A DNA stretch of 64,000 nt from the NCBI GenBank assembly GCA_024235215.1, contig JACKMU010000003.1, forward strand, positions 124,001-188,000. The letters run 5' to 3'. Shown here one piece after another: positions 27,785 to 35,928 of this stretch. The position numbers and the translations under genes are program-made. This DNA comes from Chromatiaceae bacterium. Its GTDB lineage: Bacteria; Pseudomonadota; Gammaproteobacteria; Chromatiales; Chromatiaceae. Under the pieces are notes generated by a model, which saw nothing but the letters and a program-made list of their open reading frames with translations, did not search any database and was not told the DNA's origin. Positions within the stretch are counted from its first letter, which is position 1, and the number at the start of each line of letters is the position of its first letter.

Positions 27785-28254
27785 CGTCCCCGAAAGTCTC
27801 AACCGCTCCCACTGAATGCCGATTTGGAACAAATCGATCCGCTGTTGAGCAAGACGCTTATCTCAGCACCGAAAATAGGCGCCCTGGGAATCAGAATCTC
27901 CAATGCACGAGTTCAACGCACCGCCCATGAGTGGGCGAGCTGTCGACTTTATTTGACATCAAACTCCATATCCACAGCGCTGCCTGGTTCTGGGCAACCC
28001 CAGTTTTTTTACTTGGCTCCTGATGAAAAAGTACGTCAAACGGCATGCATGCCGACCGGTCAGAACCGGAACAGGTTGGCTGCAAATAAAAGTAACCATT
28101 CAGATCACCCTGCAAAAGTGCGATTTTGCAGCGGGATCAACGGGGAGAGTCAGACTTCTCCCCTTTGAAAACCCCAAAAGTTAAGGAGTTACTATTTAGC
28201 TGCCCTAAACAACGGGGCCAACTGAATAGTTACGAATAAAACTGAAATTTTCAG
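27785..28254. other. Gene-free stretch before the small RNA, with terminator-like hairpins
   Basis: No convincing gene. CTGGG/CCCAG at 27990-28003 is followed by seven T (28004-28010), and GGGGAGA/TCTCCCC at 28142-28163 is followed by three T. They may end short transcripts; no promoter was assigned. A 114-residue frame at 27824-28168 starts with TTG and looks non-coding. Confidence 0.4.
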
Positions 28255-28283
28255 TTGACTTTAATTCCTAGGAATTATACGAT
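28255..28283 (+). promoter_or_regulatory. Sigma-70 promoter with palindromic spacer, before the small RNA
   Basis: -35 TTGACT (28255-28260) and -10 TACGAT (28278-28283) are 17 bases apart. The spacer is almost wholly a perfect 16-bp palindrome TAATTCCTAGGAATTA (28262-28277). A second dyad AACTGAAA/TTTCAGTT overlaps the -35. This suggests an operator-controlled promoter; the regulator is unknown. Confidence 0.6.
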
Positions 28284-28289
28284 TATTTT

Positions 28290-28417
28290 GTCGCCGCAAA
28301 AGGACGCAGGGAGCGCACTCAAAGACAGGGACGTGCACCAGGGATGGATACCTTTTACCGCCAGTCAGGCGACAATCGAAACCCCCGGCCGCATGGAGGC
28401 TGCCGGGGGTTTCTCTT
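28290..28417 (+). ncRNA. Candidate Csr/Rsm-type small RNA
   Basis: About 128 bases between the promoter at 28255 and a strong terminator. TTGTCGCC (28288-28295) pairs with GGCGACAA (28368-28375) to close a domain. Inside are GGA motifs at 28302, 28310, 28329, 28342 and 28346, two of them displayed in small hairpins: CGC-AGGGA-GCG and CCA-GGGA-TGG. Repeated GGA in hairpin loops is the mark of RNAs that titrate CsrA/RsmA (RsmX/Y/Z, CsrB/C). There is no ORF. Class membership is inference from motifs and architecture. Confidence 0.6.
28378..28417 (+). terminator. Intrinsic terminator of the small RNA
   Basis: GAAACCCCCGGC (28378-28389) pairs perfectly with GCCGGGGGTTTC (28402-28413), followed by TCTTTT. 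Confidence 0.85.
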
Positions 28418-28418
28418 T

Positions 28419-28772
28419 TGGATTGAGCGGACCGCACCGCGTAACGTGATTCACCCTAAGAGCGAGGCCCTGATTCGATTTCCGCCCTTTTCATTTCGCC
28501 CTGTCACTCTCGAATGGAGCAGACAACTGAGGAATCCAGGATTAAACTGCTGTTCCACTGAATAAGCCACCATAACTAACGAAGCATCGTGGGAATCCGG
28601 GAACCGGATATGACGAAATGCTTTTCCGTACTGCGGTATTGGCCGAGATGACGGCTCGACAATCGCTTCAGGAGAGCGAAAAATGCGAAACAGACCGGTT
28701 ATCTTCCGCTGACACCCGCGGCAGATTCGCCAGACAGGATCCGCAACAGATGTTTCAATCAGGGAGACTCCA
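28419..28772. other. Gene-free stretch before the first LysE gene
   Basis: 354 bases in which no credible coding frame, repeat or hairpin was seen. It presumably holds the promoter of the exporter at 28773. Confidence 0.4.
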
Positions 28773-29393
28773 ATGAGTATCGAGCTGTGGTTCACCTTCT
28801 TCATCGCTTCGCTGCTGATCTCCATCTCACCTGGAGCGGGTGCGGTCAACACCATGAGCAATGGATTACGTTATGGTGTGCGCAACTCTCTACCTGCAAT
28901 ATTCGGGTTGCAGCTCGGCTATGCTGCACAGATCGTACTGGTCGGCATCGGCTTGGGCGCACTGCTGGCATCCTCCACCACCGCATTCAACATCGTCAAA
29001 TGGCTCGGCATCGCTTACCTGGTCTGGCTTGGCTACCAAAAATGGAAGCAGCCACCGCTGCGGCTGGAAGCCGGTGGTGATCGCGGTGAACGCGACTGGG
29101 TGCGATTTTGGCAAGCGGCGTTCGTCAACCTGACCAATCCCAAGGCGACGGTCTTTCTGATCGCGCTATTTCCCCAGTTCGTGGACACCCATACAGACCA
29201 GGGAACGCAGTTTCTGATCATGGGAACCACCCTGATTCTGGTCGACATTGCTGTGATGCTGGGCTATGCGACACTCGCCGCCCAGATGTCACGCTGGATG
29301 AAGAGTGAGCACCATCGACAGCTGCAGAACCGGATATTCGGCTCGCTGTTCATTGGAGCCGCAGCCATACTGGCCGGTTTTCGCAACCACTGA
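28773..29393 (+). CDS. LysE/RhtB family amino-acid exporter
   Basis: 206 residues with about six hydrophobic helices. Family motifs are present: SISPGAGAVNTMSNGLRYG near residue 17-35 and NLTNPKATVFLIALFPQF near 123-140. Members export amino acids such as threonine, homoserine or lysine to the periplasm. The ATG at 28773 follows GGGAGAC. The stop overlaps the next ATG (TGATG), so the downstream small gene is probably co-translated. Confidence 0.9.
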   Translation: MSIELWFTFFIASLLISISPGAGAVNTMSNGLRYGVRNSLPAIFGLQLGYAAQIVLVGIGLGALLASSTTAFNIVKWLGIAYLVWLGYQKWKQPPLRLEAGGDRGERDWVRFWQAAFVNLTNPKATVFLIALFPQFVDTHTDQGTQFLIMGTTLILVDIAVMLGYATLAAQMSRWMKSEHHRQLQNRIFGSLFIGAAAILAGFRNH

Positions 29394-29728
29394 TGCCAAT
29401 GAAATTCAGCCAGATCGAAATCGGCACCAGCTTCTACTACCGCGGCCTCCGCTACACCAAGACAGGCCCGCTGCAGGCGACCATTGCCGGCACCACCAAC
29501 CCGCAGCTGATCATGCGTTCGGCTGTGGTTCAGTCAGTTGATGAAGTGGAAAATGCGCCAGCTCCGGCGTCACCCTCACCGCATGAACGGCTAAGGCGGG
29601 CGATCGAACTGTACCACAACGAGTGCAAAGCGGTCGTCATGGCAGTCGCCGCGGATGCGGATAGCCTGGCACTGGAGCAGCTCGAACAAAACTATCGGGC
29701 ACTGCTGGATACACTGGAGCAGGAGTAG
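29393..29728 (+). CDS. Hypothetical 111-residue protein
   Basis: The ATG overlaps the stop of the exporter gene; a second ATG is at 29399. The first 45 residues look like small beta strands (MKFSQIEIGTSFYYRGLRYTKTGP), then a proline-rich linker and a C-terminal helical part (about 62-110). The FSQIEIGTSFYYRGLRYTKTGP pattern recalls small proteins of unknown function found in many Proteobacteria. No transmembrane helix. Function unknown. Confidence 0.65.
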   Translation: MPMKFSQIEIGTSFYYRGLRYTKTGPLQATIAGTTNPQLIMRSAVVQSVDEVENAPAPASPSPHERLRRAIELYHNECKAVVMAVAADADSLALEQLEQNYRALLDTLEQE

Positions 29729-30303
29729 TCGTCATTCCAGTCGAAGTGCAGCAAAGCGCCAGCCAAATGCCAAAAATCAACTGATTTACTACCTGCGCAT
29801 ACCCTTGAGAAGAAACAGACGTTCATTTTCCCGACTCCCGTAGACATCGGAACCACGCTGACGAGTCAGCCCACCCCTATGCTTCATCCAGTGCCAGCAT
29901 TGCCGCTATCGGGTCGGACACCAGACGCTCGACCGGCGTGTACTCGTCCAGCAGGTGCCGTACCACATCACCTTCACTGATAAACCGCCGGGATGATATC
30001 TGCTCCCGGAGATCAGCCTGACTAACCATACCGTTCCCAGTCGAGGCTCAAGGCGCGATATCGGATCTGATATCGATGGCATGGGCGGAAATTGCGGTGT
30101 CACCAGACTGAAGATAAAGCCGGCTCATTGATCCTTCTCGCTGCTAAACCATTCTATCAAAAGGAGGCTGTTCTTTAGGTTGATGAACCACTTGGGCAAT
30201 TACGCTCCCAATGAACAGAATAACAGCACGCTTCGAGCGAAACCGGTATAATCACGCTCCTTTTTGGCAGCCGCCCTCCCCCGCAACTGGACTGTCCCGT
30301 CAA
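29729..30303. other. Sparse stretch with one doubtful small ORF
   Basis: 575 bases between the exporter unit and the AEC transporter. Apart from the doubtful minus-strand frame at 29877-30029 nothing coding is seen, and no strong terminator or repeat was found. Confidence 0.35.
29877..30029 (-). CDS. Possible 50-residue protein or gene remnant
   Basis: Begins MVSQADLREQISSRRFISE and ends ...IAAMLALDEA before TAG. It is soluble, acidic and predicted helical. The opening (ADLREQI...EGDVVRHLL) faintly recalls the first residues of PutA-type proteins, but nothing continues after the stop. It may be a short real gene or a remnant. The GGGAACG before the ATG is a weak ribosome-binding site. Confidence 0.3.
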   Translation of the reverse strand: MVSQADLREQISSRRFISEGDVVRHLLDEYTPVERLVSDPIAAMLALDEA

Positions 30304-31230
30304 ATGCCCGCCATCATCAGCGCACTGATTCCGGTCTTTCTGATCATTCTGCTCGGCGCGTTGTTGAAACGGAGCACGCTGTTCAACGACAGTGCCTGGA
30401 CCGGATTCGAAAATCTCTGTTACTATGTACTCTTCCCGGTGCTGCTGATCAAAACACTCGCCAGCGCTCAGCTTGGCAACACCGAACTGCTGCGTTTCAG
30501 CCTGCTCTTGTTGTTTGCGATCGTAAGCATGAGCGGGTTGATGCTGCTCGCTTATCCACTGATGAACCGCTTCATGGGAGTCAACCCGGCGGCATTCACC
30601 AGTCTGCTGCAGGGAGCCACTCGCTGGCACGGATTCATCGCGCTCTCTATCGTGGGACTGCTCTACGGTGATCCCGGGATCACTTACATGGCGATCACCA
30701 TGGCAGTGATTATTCCACCGCTCAACATCATCAACGTCGCGGTGCTGGCACGCTTCGGTGACAGTAAGAGCGACCTGCGCGGCGTCCTGCGCAAAGTGAT
30801 ACGCAACCCATTTATCCTTGCATGCCTGGTGGGGGCTGGACTCAACCTGACCAGTATCGGGCTACCTGTCTATATCCGTGAGATATTCGATATCCTCAGC
30901 GGTGGTGCACTGGGACTGGGATTGCTGGTCGTAGGTGGCGGGCTGCAACTTGGAAAAGTGAGGGAGCAGCGCGGCTTGGTGCTGTTCGGTGCACTGCTGC
31001 GGCTGTTGGGGATGCCGGCACTGATGTTTTCCGGTGCCTGGCTGTTCGGTATAAAGGGTCTGCCGCTGGTGGTTGCGGTGCTCGCCGGTGCCGTCCCCAC
31101 CGCTGCGTCATCTTACGTACTGGCACGTCAGATGGGCGGCGATGCGCCGCTGATGGCAAACCTGATCACTGCGCAGGTGCTGTTGGCAATCATCACACTG
31201 CCCGGCATGATGTGGCTGGCGGGCGCGTGA
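30304..31230 (+). CDS. AEC family transporter
   Basis: 308 residues with about ten hydrophobic helices in two inverted halves, as in the auxin efflux carrier/malonate transporter family (IISALIPVFLIILLGALLKR at the start; GGGLQLGKVREQRGL and GAVPTAASSYVLARQMGGD in the second half). The ATG at 30304 is used because the family starts just before this first helix; the frame extends upstream to 30211 with polar, non-membrane sequence. Substrate unknown; malonate, other dicarboxylates or organic anions are typical. Confidence 0.87.
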   Translation: MPAIISALIPVFLIILLGALLKRSTLFNDSAWTGFENLCYYVLFPVLLIKTLASAQLGNTELLRFSLLLLFAIVSMSGLMLLAYPLMNRFMGVNPAAFTSLLQGATRWHGFIALSIVGLLYGDPGITYMAITMAVIIPPLNIINVAVLARFGDSKSDLRGVLRKVIRNPFILACLVGAGLNLTSIGLPVYIREIFDILSGGALGLGLLVVGGGLQLGKVREQRGLVLFGALLRLLGMPALMFSGAWLFGIKGLPLVVAVLAGAVPTAASSYVLARQMGGDAPLMANLITAQVLLAIITLPGMMWLAGA

Positions 31231-31389
31231 CGGGCTGCCAGCGACCCTATCCTCATGAGACTACGTTAAGCATGGTTGATCTGCTTACCGCCGTCCGTGC
31301 ATTATAGAGCCGTGCAATGTGCTATGTATGCTACGCTTTTCTCTGTCATCCAAACGAAGTGCTTTGTTATTGAATGAGCGTTGACCCCT

Positions 31390-32226
31390 ATGGCAATCAA
31401 GAATCTCCTGGTCACCTACAGCGGCTCTGCCTCTTCCGATGCGGCGCTGGATTTCGCTCTGTTCATGAGGAACAAGTATGATGCGCACTTGACCGGCCTG
31501 CTCGCCCACAATTTTGCACCGATTAATCCAAACGTCAGCAGCTGGATACCGGAGGAGTTGCGGGAGAGCATCAAAAAGGCACGAGTCAAAGCCAGCAAAG
31601 CGATCGAAAACCAGTTCAAAGAGCGTATTGCGAACAATCCGGCAGCAGATAAGATTCACTGGATATCCAAACGCGGTGAATCCGACACAACGGTTGCCAA
31701 GTACGCGCGGCTGTATGATTTGACCATCATCGGCCGCTACGATGCGGTTCACGGCGAAGGCCAGGTTGAGCTGCACCCGGATATGATCGCCATGATCAGC
31801 GGCCGGCCGGTTCTGCTGATTCCCAGGGAGTTCGACATGGCAAGCTTCACCGAACACGCTGTGCTGGCTTGGGACGGAAAGCGAGCTTCATCGCGCGCAC
31901 TGGCCGACGCGATGCAGATCCTGGAGACGAAAAGCCTGGTGACCATCGTCACGGTCGATGACGGCGATGCCGGTTTGGTTCTACCCGGAATAGACGCCGG
32001 AACCGCGTTGCAGCGGCACGGCATCAAAACCGAGCAGGTGGTGCTCAAGCGCGGCGACAAATCGGTTGGTAAACGGATATTGAAATTTCTGGAACAGATG
32101 CAGCCTCAACCTGGCCTGCTGGTGATGGGTGCCTATGAACACAGCAAGTTTCGTCAGTCGATTGTCGGTGGAGTAACCAGCAGTGTGCTCAAGAAAGCCA
32201 AGGTGCCAATCATCATATCGCACTGA
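31390..32226 (+). CDS. Universal stress protein with two UspA domains
   Basis: 278 residues from the ATG at 31390 (a TTG nine bases upstream is less likely). Two tandem UspA folds: residues 1-145 begin KNLLVTYSGSASSDAALDFA; residues 150-278 begin AVLAWDGKRASSRALADA. The nucleotide-binding pattern GAYEHSKFRQSIVGGVTSSVL is kept in the second domain only. Tandem USPs are soluble proteins induced by stress. A second tandem USP gene is at 53181. Confidence 0.88.
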   Translation: MAIKNLLVTYSGSASSDAALDFALFMRNKYDAHLTGLLAHNFAPINPNVSSWIPEELRESIKKARVKASKAIENQFKERIANNPAADKIHWISKRGESDTTVAKYARLYDLTIIGRYDAVHGEGQVELHPDMIAMISGRPVLLIPREFDMASFTEHAVLAWDGKRASSRALADAMQILETKSLVTIVTVDDGDAGLVLPGIDAGTALQRHGIKTEQVVLKRGDKSVGKRILKFLEQMQPQPGLLVMGAYEHSKFRQSIVGGVTSSVLKKAKVPIIISH

Positions 32227-32255
32227 CAACCTGCCGCATGGCCAAACAGCCTGCG

Positions 32256-32792
32256 CTACTCCATATCCCCGAGCCGGTAGCGCCTCCCGTTACTCCATAC
32301 ATAGAACGCTCCATCCCACGCTTCAGCAACTGCAGCCAGTTGATAAAAGGTGGAACGATCGATTCGCGCCTCCAGCCCCTCCCGCACATTGAGGTAAGGG
32401 GAAGGCTCCTGGGTCTCGGGATTCGACTCGATACGCAATCCGTGTTCCTCGTCGACCGCCACCTTCTCCCCGACCTGGGTGGTGAAGCGTAAAACCTGCT
32501 GCTGACCTTCCCCCTCTACCTCCAGATCAATGGCCAGAAACGGTACATCCTCGACCTGAATGCGCAGTTTCTCTACCGGAGTGACGATCACGTAGCCACC
32601 ATCGGATTCGCGGCGCAGCAGAGAAGAGAAGAGCTCCACCATGCGCCGCCGCCTGATCGGTGAACCTTCGTGATACCAGGTGCCGTCCCGCGCGATTCTT
32701 ATATCGATCTCCCGGCACCGCTCCGGGTTCCAATGTGGCACGCTGTTACGCATCTTGGCGAGATAGCGGATTTGCGAATCGTCAATAACCAT
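32256..32792 (-). CDS. DUF1285 family protein
   Basis: 178 residues. The segment from about 20 to 170 matches the DUF1285 pattern: W-x-P, IDIRIARDGTWYHEGSPIRRRRMVELFSSLLRRE, YVIVTPVEKLRIQVEDVPF and ESNPETQEPSPYLNVREGLEARIDRSTFYQL. No enzymatic role is established for the family. It is soluble and stands alone, convergent with the universal stress protein gene. Confidence 0.85.
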   Translation of the reverse strand: MVIDDSQIRYLAKMRNSVPHWNPERCREIDIRIARDGTWYHEGSPIRRRRMVELFSSLLRRESDGGYVIVTPVEKLRIQVEDVPFLAIDLEVEGEGQQQVLRFTTQVGEKVAVDEEHGLRIESNPETQEPSPYLNVREGLEARIDRSTFYQLAAVAEAWDGAFYVWSNGRRYRLGDME

Positions 32793-33258
32793 GCATAGAG
32801 CCTGCGGGACGATGGATGTTTTTACTGCAGAAGCCGCAAAGAGACTGGATCAAAGACCGCAGACCAACACTTCACCCCGAACCACACGTTGTGATGGCGT
32901 AACGCATGCCAGTTCGGTTGTGTCCAGGATAGATTTTCGTCTCGTCACACAGTCTAAGCCGAAGAGACCCGCTTAAGGCAATTTCCTCAGTCTCCACCCC
33001 GTCTTCCCAAGTATAGCGCGCCTTTCCTGTCTCTCCCTCCTCTCCCATCTCTCGGATCAAGGTGAACCGCAGGTAGCACGCCAAACTGCGACTGAAATGC
33101 GCTTTTTTTGATCTCTGTTGCAAAACCGCGAATACCAGAGTGGGTGCCGTTCAGACAGAAACCAATAATTTGATAATTTATACCGACTGATGCTGGAACT
33201 GCTATTGTTCTATGCGCAGTAACACCACACCAAAGTACGAATGAGGAGAGATAATCGA
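32793..33258. other. Gene-free stretch before the cache-domain gene
   Basis: 466 bases. Short frames on both strands have no ribosome-binding site or domain. No repeat was seen. Confidence 0.4.
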
Positions 33259-33711
33259 GTGAAAAACTATTTGTCGATTTTTGCAGCATTGACGCTTGGC
33301 ACCGCTTCACTAGGCATTTGTGCATCGGAAATGGGTACGCCAGAGGAAGCCAAGGCGATGAGTCTGAAAGCCGCTGCCCTGGTAGATGCACAGGGCGATA
33401 GTGCGTTCGCGGTCTTTGCGGAGAAAGAGGGGGGCTTTCTGGAGAAGGATCTCTACGTCTTCTGCATGGATTTGGACGGCAATATGCTCTCGCACGCGGT
33501 AAAACCCAGTCTGGTTGGACAGAATCTCAAAGATTTCAATAAGTACGGAGATTTCCTGTTCCAGGATATGATCAAGGTGGCCGCCAGTGACGGTGCCGGG
33601 TGGGTTGACTACAATTGGCCGTACCCGGGTTCTGACGAGGTAAAACAGAAGACCAGTTACATCATCAAGAACTCACATGGCTTCTTCTGTGGCGTAGGTG
33701 CATATAAATAA
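33259..33711 (+). CDS. Exported single-cache-domain protein
   Basis: 150 residues from GTG 33259, which is preceded by AGGAGA at 33243-33248; the ATG at 33241 would place that site inside the frame. A signal peptide (about 1-22, cut near GICASE) is followed by a single Cache_2-type fold: LVDAQGDSAFAVFAEKEGGF, DLYVFCMDLDGNMLSHAVKPSLVGQNL, and GWVDYNWPYPGSDEVKQKTSYI. Such periplasmic proteins bind small organic acids or act as soluble sensor parts. Followed by a terminator. Confidence 0.85.
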   Translation: MKNYLSIFAALTLGTASLGICASEMGTPEEAKAMSLKAAALVDAQGDSAFAVFAEKEGGFLEKDLYVFCMDLDGNMLSHAVKPSLVGQNLKDFNKYGDFLFQDMIKVAASDGAGWVDYNWPYPGSDEVKQKTSYIIKNSHGFFCGVGAYK

Positions 33712-33726
33712 TCCACGCCCTGCTCC

Positions 33727-33757
33727 AGCCCCGCCCCGTCAAATGGCGGGGCTTTTG
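33727..33757 (+). terminator. Intrinsic terminator after the cache-domain gene
   Basis: AGCCCCGCC (33727-33735) pairs with GGCGGGGCT (33745-33753), followed by TTTTGCT. Confidence 0.85.
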
Positions 33758-33816
33758 CTCCTGGTTCTAGTTTAACCTTATCCCGTTGCAAAGGGGTCAA
33801 TCCGTTGACTCTTCCG

Positions 33817-34440
33817 TCAGCTTGCGATCACGTCCAGCAAGGTTAACCCGTCATAGAAAAGCAAGAGAGAGAATATCGCGAGCGTCAGGGAGAGAAATCT
33901 CATCGTGTAGCTATAGGCAGTACCACTCATAAAGGATTTCGATCTTCCCACCAGAACGGCAAGGACGATTTTCGATCCAATCAGAAATACATAGAAAGCA
34001 GCAACAAAAACTATCGGTGCGGCGATATTGGTTTCGACAGACTTGGTGACCATGGGCGCACCCACGCCGAGCCAGAAGAGATAAGGGTGCGGACTTAACG
34101 CGTTGGTCAATACCCCCTTGGATAGCGAGTTCGGCTTTGTTGCTGTCTGATTCAACTTACGACCGGTCACTCGCAGGCTTGTGTAGCTCATATAGAGCAC
34201 ATAGCAGCCGCCCGCCAACGAGATGATTCCGAGCCCCGCTTGCCACTCCGACAGCCGGGTGAACAGCAGAAAGACCAGCGCAACAATCGGGATGTCGGTA
34301 ACTATCGGGGCGAGTGCCACTTTAATGCCCGAGTCGATGCCGTGTTGCAGCGTCTCGGAGACCACCAGCGCCAGCAGCGGCCCGGGGGAGAAGCCTGCGC
34401 TGATGCCGAACAGAACACCTGCGATCAGAAAGTAGAGCAC
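33817..34440 (-). CDS. LysE family transporter
   Basis: 207 residues from GTG 34440, preceded by GGGGAG at a good distance; the frame could begin at GTG 34485. Six hydrophobic helices; the first carries ISAGFSPGPLLALVVSETLQHG, the LysE family signature, and NALSPHPYLFWLGVG is the second. An exporter of amino acids or related compounds. It lies in the same direction as a second LysE gene upstream of it, but the two share little sequence. Confidence 0.85.
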   Translation of the reverse strand: MLYFLIAGVLFGISAGFSPGPLLALVVSETLQHGIDSGIKVALAPIVTDIPIVALVFLLFTRLSEWQAGLGIISLAGGCYVLYMSYTSLRVTGRKLNQTATKPNSLSKGVLTNALSPHPYLFWLGVGAPMVTKSVETNIAAPIVFVAAFYVFLIGSKIVLAVLVGRSKSFMSGTAYSYTMRFLSLTLAIFSLLLFYDGLTLLDVIAS

Positions 34441-34619
34441 CTCTTTTCGCTCCCCGTGAACGGTTCCACGCTTGCGACAGGTCACCGCGAAGATCAGCAG
34501 TTACCAACAACTGCCACTCTCATCACCCGCTTGGCGGAGGCTGCGCAGCAACCGGCTGCTGACTGCTTTTTCCCGGCCCCGGTTTCAGCTCACCCCTGCC
34601 AAGGTGCACAGGATTACTG

Positions 34620-35255
34620 TCACTGCGCCAGTCCCAGCTTTGCGCCGAGCGCAATCATCATCGAACCGGCCAGACCGTCAAAGGCGCGTTTCATCGACGG
34701 AGTAAGCAGCCAGCGCTGCACCCTGATCACCACGGCAACCACCACCAACTGCCATAGATTGGCGATCAAGAAGTGAATCGCCGCGAGAAACAGCGCCTTA
34801 CCGATCACCGGATCGCCTGGCTGGATGAACTGCGGCAGGAAAGCCAGGTAGAAGACGATCGCTTTAGGGTTGAGTACGTTGGAGAGAAATCCCTCACGCA
34901 GTGACACCTGCCAATGCGTCTTCTCCACCAGCCGCGTTGATGCGGGAAACAGCAATTCTCCACCGCGCAAGGCAACGCGCAGACTGGCCAGGCCAAGCCA
35001 GATCAGGTAACCGGCGCCGGCAAGTTTGAGTGCGCCGAAGAGCCAAGCCGACTGCAACAGCACCAGCGAGATGCCGCCTACGGATATCAGCGCGTGTACG
35101 AACAGGCCACAGCAGATGGCAAAGCTGGTGAGCAGGCCGTCGCGCCAGCCACCGCGCAGGCTGTTGCGGATCACCAACAGCGTATCCACGCCAGGAGAAA
35201 GGGTGAGCAACGCCACCGCCGGCAGGTAGACCCAGAGATAGCCGTCGAGGTACAT
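34620..35255 (-). CDS. LysE/RhtB family amino-acid exporter
   Basis: 211 residues from the ATG at 35255; the open frame extends farther upstream but there runs antiparallel through the DUF2889 gene in another frame. Motifs: LTLSPGVDTLLVIRNSLRGG and NVLNPKAIVFYLAFLPQF. About six helices. The start lies two bases after the stop of the DUF2889 gene, so the pair is one transcription unit. Confidence 0.88.
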   Translation of the reverse strand: MYLDGYLWVYLPAVALLTLSPGVDTLLVIRNSLRGGWRDGLLTSFAICCGLFVHALISVGGISLVLLQSAWLFGALKLAGAGYLIWLGLASLRVALRGGELLFPASTRLVEKTHWQVSLREGFLSNVLNPKAIVFYLAFLPQFIQPGDPVIGKALFLAAIHFLIANLWQLVVVAVVIRVQRWLLTPSMKRAFDGLAGSMMIALGAKLGLAQ

Positions 35256-35256
35256 G

Positions 35257-35808
35257 TCACGCTTTACCGGTGTAAAACTGCGGCCACTCCAACTTGACGA
35301 TCGGACCATCACTTGCCAGCGCGTGACAGGTGTCGATGATCGCCGGTCTGGCGCGCTCCGGTTTCGACTCTGCTCGCTCTTCGAGTGCCCAATGCATCGT
35401 TTGATAGGCAGTCGTGGCCAGCGGTCCGAGCAGCTCCACCAGATGGGTACAACCGGCAGTGCGTCCGACCAGGTCGTGCACCTTGCGCCGCCAGCCGGGG
35501 CCAATCTGCAGACCGATCAGCCGCTTCATCCCCTCGGTCGCCTCTTTGCATACCCTGAATGGAGAGAGGTCGGTGACCGCTTCCAGATCGTGGATCACGA
35601 AATCGAGATCCAGTGTGATCCGCACCCACATCTCGTGCACCGGTTCGCCCGCCTGAATGCCGCCGCGGTCGCGGTTTTCGAACGAGTAGGTCTTGATATC
35701 GGTCATGTGGGCTTCGATATCCCAGAGCCCGTCCTTGCGCCGGTAACCCTTGCAGGTAATGGTGCGCGTATGCTGATGCTCACGCGCGGTCGCTGGAGAT
35801 AACGGCAT
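35257..35808 (-). CDS. DUF2889 family protein
   Basis: 183 residues matching DUF2889: RTITCKGYRRKDGLWDIEAHMTD at the N-terminus, GEPVHEMWVRITLDLDFVIHD in the middle, and GPGWRRKVHDLVGRTAGCTHLVELLGPLATTAYQT, with conserved Cys and His. Function is not established. AGGAGGG lies 9 bases before the ATG. It lies downstream of HMG-CoA lyase on the same strand after 120 bases and upstream of a LysE gene. Confidence 0.87.
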   Translation of the reverse strand: MPLSPATAREHQHTRTITCKGYRRKDGLWDIEAHMTDIKTYSFENRDRGGIQAGEPVHEMWVRITLDLDFVIHDLEAVTDLSPFRVCKEATEGMKRLIGLQIGPGWRRKVHDLVGRTAGCTHLVELLGPLATTAYQTMHWALEERAESKPERARPAIIDTCHALASDGPIVKLEWPQFYTGKA

Positions 35809-35928
35809 GGTCAGAGACCCTCCTCAGAACTTGATTGGTACCATCCTCCCCCTGCACGGAGGAGGTAGAGACAAACTACCTGCCTCCCCCCCGCCAGTGG
35901 AAGCGCTCGCATGGTCGCGCAGCTCCGG

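Noticed and set aside
27824..28168. 114-residue plus-strand frame upstream of the small RNA
   Set aside because: TTG start, no ribosome-binding site, no domain, and it runs through two terminator-like hairpins.
33790..33816. Possible further GGGGTCA repeat copy (GGGGTCAATCCGTTGACTC)
   Set aside because: Only a 5-bp inverted match and no GGGGTCAGAGT arm; likely chance.
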